Source: an uncultured Bacteroidales bacterium | GTDB taxonomy: Bacteria > Bacteroidota > Bacteroidia > Bacteroidales > F082 | Direction of reading: 5' to 3' | Assembly (NCBI GenBank): GCA_946184615.1 | Contig: CAMHFN010000009.1 | Location: 1 to 64,000, forward strand | DNA length: 64,000 nt | Part shown: one piece after another, positions 42,823-49,644 of the stretch | How the letters are laid out: every line of letters begins with the position of its first letter | Numbering within the stretch: the stretch's first letter is position 1 | Notes under the pieces: model-generated | Told to the model about the DNA's origin: nothing | The model's input: only the letters and a program-made list of their open reading frames with translations | Databases searched by the model: none | Program-made: the position numbers and the translations under genes

Positions 42823-43518
42823 ATGGCAACCAAGAAAGAACAAGAGAACAAAGGCGAAGAAAGGCTGGAAAACGTTGAATCAGCACTGAGCAAGACCGAA
42901 CTTTGGATTGAAGAACATCAGAAACTCATCTACGGCATCATCGCCGCTGTTATTGTCATTGCAGGCGTCATCTGGGGCCTCAAGGCTTTGAATGACAAGA
43001 AAGACCGCAATGCAAGCAGTGAGATCTTCACCGCCCAAAAATACTTTGAGAAAGAGAATTACGAAGCTGCCCTCACAGGCGACGGCAACTATCTTGGATT
43101 CACTGAGGTTTACGACTCCTACAGCAACACCAAGACCGGTAAGCTCGCTGCTTACTATGCTGGCATCAGCTATATGAGGCTGGGCAAATACAACGAAGCC
43201 ATCGATTATCTGAAGAAGTTCAATGGCAAAGACGACATCCTGGCTCCCATGGCTCTCGGTGCTATCGGCGACTGCTACATGGAACTTGACAACACCAATG
43301 AAGCTGCCGCTTACTACATGAAAGCCGTCAACAAATCGAAGAACGATTTCACCGGCCCCATGTTCCTCACCAAAGCTGGCATGACGTATGAGATCCTCGG
43401 CGACTATGCCAACGCACTGAACTGCTACAAGACCTTAAAAGCCGACTATCCGTTGAGCAACGAAGCCTTCGAAATCAACAAGAGCATCTCCCGCTTGGAA
43501 GAAATGCTGAAAAAATAA
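42823..43518 (+). CDS. Membrane-anchored TPR protein (YfgM/BamD-like)
   Basis: 231 residues with a short charged N-terminus, one membrane helix (residues ~36-56, LIYGIIAAVIVIAGVIWGL) and a periplasmic TPR region of three to four repeats (YYAGISYMRLGKYNEAIDYL, GDCYMELDNTNEAAAYYMKA, GMTYEILGDYANALNCYKTL). The arrangement resembles YfgM, an inner-membrane chaperone-like TPR protein of the Sec/Bam pathway, but the similarity is structural. It stands alone with a promoter and a terminator, hence moderately expressed. Confidence 0.8.
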   Translation: MATKKEQENKGEERLENVESALSKTELWIEEHQKLIYGIIAAVIVIAGVIWGLKALNDKKDRNASSEIFTAQKYFEKENYEAALTGDGNYLGFTEVYDSYSNTKTGKLAAYYAGISYMRLGKYNEAIDYLKKFNGKDDILAPMALGAIGDCYMELDNTNEAAAYYMKAVNKSKNDFTGPMFLTKAGMTYEILGDYANALNCYKTLKADYPLSNEAFEINKSISRLEEMLKK

Positions 43519-43535
43519 CTTAGTTTCAACCCTAT

Positions 43536-43571
43536 AAAAAAGCCTGATTCGTTGGAATCGGGCTTTTTTTA
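43536..43571 (+). terminator. Terminator of the TPR-protein gene
   Basis: AGCCTGATTC / GAATCGGGCT arms with a 4-base loop and a following run of seven T. A-run on the other side makes it possibly bidirectional. Confidence 0.85.
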
Positions 43572-43612
43572 TCCCATTTCAAGAATCCTTTTTTTTCTTA
43601 CCTCTATATCTA

Positions 43613-44569
43613 ATGAAAATTATCTATTTTGGAACTCCAGAGTTCGCAGCCTCCCAACTGGAAGCCATCCTAGCGGCAGGTTATGAGGTCGTCGCCGTGG
43701 TGACCATGCCCGACAAACCCGCCGGACGTGGAAAGAAAATACAATTCTCGGAAGTGAAAAAGATCGCCTTGGATCACCAACTCCCCTTGTTGCAGCCCGA
43801 AAAGCTTAAGGATCCCGTTTTTCTTCACGAATTGGAGGCTTATCACGCCGACCTTTTCGTGGTTGTCGCTTTCAGAATGCTGCCCGCAGCCGTATGGAAA
43901 ATGCCCCCCTTGGGCACTTTTAACCTGCATGCCTCACTCCTACCACAATACCGTGGTGCCGCCCCCATCAATCACGCCATCATCAACGGAGAGACCGAGA
44001 CGGGACTGACCACTTTCTTCTTGAACGAAGAAATCGACAAAGGCGAAGTCATCATGCGTGAATCAGTAGCCATTCGCCCAGACGAAACCGCGGGAGAGCT
44101 TCATGACGAATTGATGCACCTAGGCAACCGTCTCGTCGTGGAAACCATCCGTAAAATCGAAACCCACGACATCCAAGCTATCACCCAAGAAACACTCGCC
44201 GCAGGAGCCGTGCTGAAAGAAGCTCCGAAAATCTTCAAAGATTTCTGCTACATCCGATGGAATCAGAACTGCACCCACATCTACAACCACATCCGTGGTC
44301 TCTCACCCTATCCCGCAGCCCATACAGTCCTCCGCTCTGAACAAGGCGATCGGCTCGAATTAAAGGTGTATGCCTCGCAAATCGAACACGCGCTTCCCAC
44401 CGAACCCATCGGGACCGTAATCACTGATGCAAAAACTTTCATGAAAGTGGTTGCAAACGACGGCTATATCTTTCTGACTATCATACAGCAAGCCAGTAAA
44501 AAAGCGATGAAAATCGATGAATTTTTGAGAGGAATTCGAATTGAAAGTGCTTTAAAAGCCGATTTTTGA
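43613..44569 (+). CDS. fmt: Methionyl-tRNA formyltransferase
   Basis: Formylates initiator Met-tRNA, using 10-formyl-THF. 318 residues. Motifs: FGTPEFAASQLEAIL, the substrate-binding loop AGRGKKI, the catalytic NLHASLLPQYRGAAPINHAI and DKGEVI. The C-terminal OB-like domain binds tRNA (IYNHIRGLSPYPAAHTVL). No peptide deformylase gene is adjacent. The start ATG 43613 gives the normal MKIIYFGTP opening. Confidence 0.96.
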   Translation: MKIIYFGTPEFAASQLEAILAAGYEVVAVVTMPDKPAGRGKKIQFSEVKKIALDHQLPLLQPEKLKDPVFLHELEAYHADLFVVVAFRMLPAAVWKMPPLGTFNLHASLLPQYRGAAPINHAIINGETETGLTTFFLNEEIDKGEVIMRESVAIRPDETAGELHDELMHLGNRLVVETIRKIETHDIQAITQETLAAGAVLKEAPKIFKDFCYIRWNQNCTHIYNHIRGLSPYPAAHTVLRSEQGDRLELKVYASQIEHALPTEPIGTVITDAKTFMKVVANDGYIFLTIIQQASKKAMKIDEFLRGIRIESALKADF

Positions 44570-44621
44570 ATTTTTTTATACATAAAAATCACTTTTCACC
44601 TTAAAAAAAAATCAAAAATAA

Positions 44622-44650
44622 TTGCAAATTAGATTTTTACACTATCTTTG
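44622..44650 (+). promoter_or_regulatory. Bacteroidetes-type promoter of the HU gene
   Basis: TTG (44622-44624), 18 bases, TATCTTTG (44643-44650), 45 bases before the ATG. The T-rich stretch at 44570-44580 after fmt may stop that transcript, but no clear hairpin is seen. Confidence 0.75.
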
Positions 44651-44695
44651 TGCTCGGAATAAACATTTTCGTTATTAACCTTTAATCCTATTACA

Positions 44696-44962
44696 ATGAA
44701 CAAAGCTGAATTTATCGATGCCATCGCCGCCAAATCCGGCATGACAAAAGTTGACACCAAAAAGGCTCTTGACGCCATCATCGAAGTCTCCAAAGCTGAA
44801 ATGAAAAAGAAGGACGGCAAAATCGCCCTCGTCGGCTTCGGCACTCTTTACACTGCAAAGCGTCCCGCAAGAAAGGGTCACAACCCCAGAACTGGCGAAA
44901 CCATCAAGATTGCTGCCAAGAAGGTTGTCAAATTCAAACCCGCTGCAAACATCCTGAAATAA
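44696..44962 (+). CDS. HU-family DNA-binding protein
   Basis: 88 residues, classic HU/IHF fold. The N-terminus MNKAEFIDAIAAKSGMTK, the IALVGFGTLYTAKRPARKG arm and the DNA-intercalating loop with NPRTGETIKIAAKKVVKFKPA are all present. Nucleoid architecture protein, bends and compacts DNA. Its codon use and strong promoter suggest high expression. Distinguishing HU from IHF by sequence alone is unreliable. Confidence 0.95.
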   Translation: MNKAEFIDAIAAKSGMTKVDTKKALDAIIEVSKAEMKKKDGKIALVGFGTLYTAKRPARKGHNPRTGETIKIAAKKVVKFKPAANILK

Positions 44963-44987
44963 GATTTCGGATTTTTACAAACACCCG

Positions 44988-45022
44988 TAGAGACGCAAGC
45001 ACTTGCGTCTCTATGTTTTTTT
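44988..45022 (+). terminator. Terminator hairpin of the TAGAGACG family
   Basis: TAGAGACGCAAG (44988-44999) and CTTGCGTCTCTA (45002-45013) with a 2-base loop, followed by TGTTTTTTT. It ends the HU transcript; the convergent recQ stop is 14 bases on. Confidence 0.85.
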
Positions 45023-45035
45023 GGTGGTCAGCATT

Positions 45036-46943
45036 TTATGGTCTGGATAGGAACTCCCCGTTGATCTTCAACACCCCGTTGTCGACCATCCAACGGACAG
45101 CCTCCATGACATCCTCCTCATCACAGCCAGGACAAGCTTCGGCCACTGCCTGTATCGAAATAGGGTTTTCCCGAAGAATGCTCAACAACTGCCGCTTAAT
45201 TTGTTCAAATCCACTCGCATCCAACTGATGCGTTCCATGGTTCTTGCACACATCGCACTTTCCGCAAGCTTTGCCACTCTTCTCGTTGAAATAGCGTAAC
45301 AGCTGAATACTACGACACTCCTGATCGTTACTAACGAAATCTATTACTGCCTTCACCCGCTCCATGGCATCGTTTTTCCGATCCTGATAGTTCTCTTTCG
45401 ACAAAGCAAAATACCTCGTGTCCAACAATTCTGTCGTTAACTGAAGCTGAGGCTTGTCCTTTCTAGGGTCATAGGAAAGGAAGTTATACGACTCCATCTT
45501 CTTTAGCTGAGCCACTACCTGTTCCACGGTCAAACCCGTCTTTTGGGAAGCGGTCTCTTCGCTGAACTTGACAAAGTCGCTCAACACCCCAGGAAGGTTC
45601 CTCAACATATATTTAACAAAGGTGTCGAACTGTGGGAAAGCCACTTGAAAACGGTATAGATCCTCACGTGGTGCTTTGATCCAAACCCTCGAAGGCTCGT
45701 CAAAGCTGTCCGACAACGTCATCAAACCCTCTTTCTCAAAAAGCTTTAAGGTACTATAGACCTCCATAATGCCAAAACCATAGGTCCGAACAAAATCATT
45801 GATATCAAAGGGATAGCACTCGCCTTTTCCCGATCCCACAGGTAGTTTTAAGTAGTTCCCCAAGGCATTGTAAATGCGCTTAATGCGCTCCATCTCAGGG
45901 AATGACTGCTTCAGATTGTCTTGAAGCTGCTTGATATCCGTATCTGCAACCAGCAAGAAAGCTTCCGAAGGCTTGAGGTCACGACCGGCACGTCCAGCCT
46001 CTTGAAAGTATGCCTCAATACTATCAGGCAAATCCAAATGGATAACCAGTCGCACATCCGGTTTATCGATGCCCATGCCAAAAGCATTGGTGGCCACCAT
46101 CACCTTCACACCGCCTTTCATCCACAAATATTGACGTTTGTCGCGGGTCGTGGCATCCAAACCCGCATGATAAAAGGTAGCCGAAATGTCCATGGACTGA
46201 AGCCATTCGGCAATGACCTGGGTCTTCTTACGGTTTCTCACATATACGATGGCACTCCCCTCCTGCATCGCTTTTAGTTTTCTGAAAAGCACCCCGAACT
46301 TGTCAGGCTCATGATACACGTTATAGGTAACATTTTTGCGTTCAAAACTGCTTTGAAACACATTCTTCTGCTTAAAGCCAAGCCGAAACTGGATATCATC
46401 AACCACCTTGGCTGTCGCTGTGGCTGTCAACGCCAACACGGGCGTGTTGGGGATATATGGACGGATCTCGGCAATTTTCAGATAAGGGGGACGGAAGTCG
46501 TATCCCCACTGTGAGATACAGTGCGACTCATCAACGGCGAGCAAGTTGACCTTCATCCGCTTGATAGCCTCTAGGAAACGGTCGGTAAGCAACCGTTCCG
46601 GCGAGACATAGAGGAACTTCAGTCGCCCAAAAACAGCCTGATTGTACGTCAACTCCACTTGGTCGGGATGCATTCCCGAATAGATCACCGCCGCTGGAAT
46701 GCGCTTGACCAACAAATGCGTCACTTGATCCTTCATTAAAGCGATCAGCGGCGTGATCACCACACAGATACCTTCCATGGCCATGGCAGGCACTTGGAAA
46801 CAAATCGACTTGCCGCCTCCTGTGGGAAGCAGCGCCAAGGTGTCGCGCCCAGCAACTACAGAATCCACAATGTCTTCCTGAAAAGGGCGAAACGATGGAT
46901 AGCCCCAATATTGCTGCAAAACGGATCGGGTGAGCCTACTCAT
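45036..46943 (-). CDS. recQ: RecQ-family ATP-dependent DNA helicase
   Basis: 3'-5' helicase for recombination and replication-fork repair. 635 residues from the ATG at 46943. Walker A is LLPTGGGKSICFQ, the DEAH box appears as DESHCISQWGYDFRP, motif VI is QEAGRAGRD, and the RecQ zinc domain shows CRSIQLLRYF...CGKCDVC. The C-terminus has a short winged-helix (VAEACPGCDEEDVMEAV) but no HRDC domain, which is normal for short Bacteroidetes RecQ. An upstream in-frame start at 46994 overlaps the promoter element and is rejected. Confidence 0.95.
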   Translation of the reverse strand: MSRLTRSVLQQYWGYPSFRPFQEDIVDSVVAGRDTLALLPTGGGKSICFQVPAMAMEGICVVITPLIALMKDQVTHLLVKRIPAAVIYSGMHPDQVELTYNQAVFGRLKFLYVSPERLLTDRFLEAIKRMKVNLLAVDESHCISQWGYDFRPPYLKIAEIRPYIPNTPVLALTATATAKVVDDIQFRLGFKQKNVFQSSFERKNVTYNVYHEPDKFGVLFRKLKAMQEGSAIVYVRNRKKTQVIAEWLQSMDISATFYHAGLDATTRDKRQYLWMKGGVKVMVATNAFGMGIDKPDVRLVIHLDLPDSIEAYFQEAGRAGRDLKPSEAFLLVADTDIKQLQDNLKQSFPEMERIKRIYNALGNYLKLPVGSGKGECYPFDINDFVRTYGFGIMEVYSTLKLFEKEGLMTLSDSFDEPSRVWIKAPREDLYRFQVAFPQFDTFVKYMLRNLPGVLSDFVKFSEETASQKTGLTVEQVVAQLKKMESYNFLSYDPRKDKPQLQLTTELLDTRYFALSKENYQDRKNDAMERVKAVIDFVSNDQECRSIQLLRYFNEKSGKACGKCDVCKNHGTHQLDASGFEQIKRQLLSILRENPISIQAVAEACPGCDEEDVMEAVRWMVDNGVLKINGEFLSRP

Positions 46944-46964
46944 AATTTCGTGAAAAACATTCTC

Positions 46965-46972
46965 CAAAGATA
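46965..46972 (-). promoter_or_regulatory. -7 element of recQ
   Basis: Minus-strand TATCTTTG, 21 bases before the recQ start, with a TTG 19 bases upstream of it. Confidence 0.7.
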
Positions 46973-47065
46973 GAGATTTCTTTCCACAAAACAACTATTT
47001 TCCCCTAGTTTTTTTGTCAAAGAAAATGATTTTAGATTCCTCTTTTATAAGTCAAGAATGTTTGT

Positions 47066-47073
47066 TATCTTTG
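47066..47073 (+). promoter_or_regulatory. -7 element of typA
   Basis: TATCTTTG matches TAnnTTTG, 35 bases before the typA ATG. Confidence 0.65.
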
Positions 47074-47108
47074 TCGGTTAAAAGTACAAAAAAGACATTT
47101 CATTTAAA

Positions 47109-48923
47109 ATGCAGAGTATCAGAAACATAGCTATCATTGCCCACGTTGACCACGGCAAAACCACTTTGGTCGACCGCATTTTATACCAGTCGAAACTATT
47201 CAAAGAGTCCGATGAAAACCCTGGGGAACTCATTCTTGACAACAACGATCTGGAGCGCGAGCGTGGCATCACCATCCTTTCCAAAAACGTCTCAGTCCGT
47301 TACAAGGACGTCAAGATCAACATCATCGACACCCCTGGTCACGCCGACTTCGGTGGCGAGGTGGAACGTGTACTCAACATGGCTGACGGCGTGCTCCTCC
47401 TAGTGGATGCCTTTGAAGGTCCCATGCCGCAAACCCGTTTCGTGCTACAGAAGGCCATTGAATTGGGACTGAAACCCATCGTGGTCATCAATAAGGTTGA
47501 CAAGCCCAACTGCCGTCCCGACGAGGTGCAGGAAGCCGTGTTCGACTTAATGTTCAACTTGGGTGCCACCGAGGACCAGCTCGACTTCCCTACCGTGTAC
47601 GGTTCTTCCAAACAAGGTTGGATGTCCGACGACCCCAACAATGTCACCAGCGATGTCTCCTACCTGCTTGATACCATTATCGACACCATCCCCGAGGCCA
47701 AGTTCGAGGAAGGCACTCCCCAGATGCTGATCACCTCGCTCGACTACAGCTCTTATGTGGGCCGTATCGCCGTAGGTCGATTGAAACGCGGCATCCTTCA
47801 AGCTGGAATGAACGTTTCCTTGGTTAAGCATGACGGAAGTGTTGTCAAATCAACAATCAAAGAGCTTTATACCTTCGAAGGTCTTGGCAAAGAGCGCACG
47901 AAGAAACCTATTGAGGCAGGCGACATCGTGGCATTGATGGGGCTGGAAGATTTCGAGATTGGCGACACCGTGGCCGACTACGAGAACCCCGAGGCACTAC
48001 CGCCCATCAAGGTGGACGAGCCTACCATGAGCATGCTCTTCACCATCAACAACTCGCCTTTCTTCGGCCGCGAAGGCAAATATGTGACTTCGAGGCATTT
48101 GCGCGAACGTCTTTACAAAGAAACCGAAAAGAACCTCGCACTGAAGGTGGAAGACACCGACTCACCAGACGCGCTGATGGTCTACGGTCGTGGCATCCTA
48201 CACCTCAGCATTTTGGTGGAGACCATGCGCCGCGAAGGCTACGAACTCCAGTTGGGACAACCCAAAGTCATCATCAAATACATCGATGACGTCAAATGCG
48301 AGCCTGTTGAATGCCTTACCGTGCTGGTCCCCGAGGATTTCTCCGGACGTGTTATTGAACAGGTCAGTGCCCGCAAAGGCGAAATGACCCAAATGGAACC
48401 CAAGGGCGACCGCATGTGCCTTGACTTCGACATCCCGTCGAGGGGCCTCATCGGATTGAGGAACGTGCTTCTCACCGTCACCGAAGGCGAAGCCATCATC
48501 TCCCATCGTTTCAAAGCCTACGAGCCTTGGAAGGGCGACATGCCCACCCGCAACACCGGTGCCTTGATCTCCATGGAGACCGGCCAAGCCATCCCCTACG
48601 CCATTTGGAAGTTGCAAGATCGCGGCACCTTCTTCGTCAACCCGAACGAAGACGTATACGCCGGCGAGGTCATCGGCGAAAACACCCGCTCCAACGACAT
48701 CGTCATCAACGTCTGCAAGACCAAGCACCTCACTAACGTGCGCGCTTCCGGCTCCGACGAAGCCATCCGTCTGATCCCTCCTGTGCGTTTCTCATTGGAG
48801 GAATACATGGAATACATCCGCGATGACGAGTATTTGGAGGTCACTCCCAAGAGCCTGCGTCTGAGAAAGATCATCTTGGACGAGCTCGAACGCAAACGTG
48901 CGAATAGGAACAACGAGGGGTGA
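47109..48923 (+). CDS. typA: Translational GTPase TypA/BipA
   Basis: Ribosome-associated GTPase helping 50S assembly and stress adaptation. 604 residues. G1 is AHVDHGKTTLVDRIL, switch I RERGITI, switch II DTPGHADFGGEV, NKVD is in VVINKVDKP, then domain II and the EF-G-like domains. BipA-specific C-terminal segments GRGILHLSIL and DIVINVCKTKHLTNVRASG are present. Has its own promoter. It runs almost directly into the array at 48928 and the lipoprotein gene, with which it may be co-transcribed. Confidence 0.97.
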   Translation: MQSIRNIAIIAHVDHGKTTLVDRILYQSKLFKESDENPGELILDNNDLERERGITILSKNVSVRYKDVKINIIDTPGHADFGGEVERVLNMADGVLLLVDAFEGPMPQTRFVLQKAIELGLKPIVVINKVDKPNCRPDEVQEAVFDLMFNLGATEDQLDFPTVYGSSKQGWMSDDPNNVTSDVSYLLDTIIDTIPEAKFEEGTPQMLITSLDYSSYVGRIAVGRLKRGILQAGMNVSLVKHDGSVVKSTIKELYTFEGLGKERTKKPIEAGDIVALMGLEDFEIGDTVADYENPEALPPIKVDEPTMSMLFTINNSPFFGREGKYVTSRHLRERLYKETEKNLALKVEDTDSPDALMVYGRGILHLSILVETMRREGYELQLGQPKVIIKYIDDVKCEPVECLTVLVPEDFSGRVIEQVSARKGEMTQMEPKGDRMCLDFDIPSRGLIGLRNVLLTVTEGEAIISHRFKAYEPWKGDMPTRNTGALISMETGQAIPYAIWKLQDRGTFFVNPNEDVYAGEVIGENTRSNDIVINVCKTKHLTNVRASGSDEAIRLIPPVRFSLEEYMEYIRDDEYLEVTPKSLRLRKIILDELERKRANRNNEG

Positions 48924-48927
48924 CGAA

Positions 48928-48962
48928 AGTTAAGAGTTAAGAGTTAAAAGTTAAGAGTTAAA
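48928..48962 (+). repeat. 5 x 7-base tandem array between typA and the LEA-type lipoprotein gene
   Basis: AGTTAAG, AGTTAAG, AGTTAAA, AGTTAAG, AGTTAAA. It begins 4 bases after the typA stop and ends 10 bases before the next ATG; together with AAATAAAGAC it is the whole intergenic sequence. Confidence 0.8.
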
Positions 48963-48972
48963 AAATAAAGAC

Positions 48973-49575
48973 ATGAAAAAGATCATCCGTATCATTGCTT
49001 TTGTGATGCTTGCTGCATCCTTTACTGCATGTGAACAATTGGCCCAAATCGCCAGTCAGGCTGCCCAAGTCATGAACCTGAAGAACTGTACCTTCGATGT
49101 CAATGGCATCAATAACATCAACATGATGGGGATCAACCTCAGCAAGGGGATGGACAAAAACAGTCTGAACGCCATGCAGCTCGTCAACGTTACCAACTCG
49201 TTGTTGAACAAGAAATTGCCTGTCACCTTCAACGTCAACATTGATGTAAACAACCCGAACAACATTGCTGCTTCAATGGGTAAAATGGACTATATCATTT
49301 CCTTAAACAACAAAGAGGTAATCAGCAGCACGTTCTCCAATGGTTTCAGCGTTGGTCCTAATTCCAAGGGACAAGTTTCCATCCCCATCAGCACCGACCT
49401 GTTCCAGCTGTTTAGTGGCGAGACCGCTGATGCCGTCCTCAATCTGGCCTTCAAACTGGCTGGAGCCAAGAGCAATCCTGTCAACCTCGGTGTCAAGGTG
49501 AAACCTTACATCAAGATCAACAACCAATCACTTGCTTATCCCGACTATATCAGCATTAATAAAGTACTTAATTAA
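48973..49575 (+). CDS. LEA-type-2-like (WHy domain) lipoprotein
   Basis: 200 residues with a lipoprotein signal (IIAFVMLAASFTACEQL, lipobox FTAC). The mature part is an immunoglobulin-like beta-sandwich of the LEA14/WHy kind. It shows the unit 'L.NC.F.V.GI..I...GI.L', the internal SLLNKKLPVTFNVNIDVNNP strand, IISLNNKEVISSTF and an end PYIKINNQSLAYPDYIS. Such lipoproteins are common in Bacteroidetes; function unknown. It lies between two tandem arrays, downstream of typA and upstream of gcvP. Confidence 0.75.
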   Translation: MKKIIRIIAFVMLAASFTACEQLAQIASQAAQVMNLKNCTFDVNGINNINMMGINLSKGMDKNSLNAMQLVNVTNSLLNKKLPVTFNVNIDVNNPNNIAASMGKMDYIISLNNKEVISSTFSNGFSVGPNSKGQVSIPISTDLFQLFSGETADAVLNLAFKLAGAKSNPVNLGVKVKPYIKINNQSLAYPDYISINKVLN

Positions 49576-49604
49576 TAGAATCGAGAATGATTCTGGCCAA
49601 CAAC

Positions 49605-49644
49605 AAATAAACAATTCAACAATTCAACAAATAAACAATTCAAC
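49605..49644 (+). repeat. 5 x 8-base tandem array directly against the gcvP start codon
   Basis: AAATAAAC, AATTCAAC, AATTCAAC, AAATAAAC, AATTCAAC, then ATG. Unit length is 8, unlike the 7-base arrays elsewhere. A weak sixth unit may begin at 49597. Confidence 0.8.

Noticed and set aside
42701-42886. Longer TrmH start adding a hydrophobic N-terminus
   Set aside because: It covers both divergent promoter elements and TrmH has no such segment; 229 residues from 42700 fits the family.
45036-46943. RecQ as inactive because its DEAH box reads DESH
   Set aside because: A single Ala-to-Ser change keeps the catalytic Asp, Glu and His; other motifs are intact.
30452-49644. The 7- and 8-base arrays as CRISPR arrays
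   Set aside because: Units are only 7-8 bases long, without unique spacers, and no cas gene is present.
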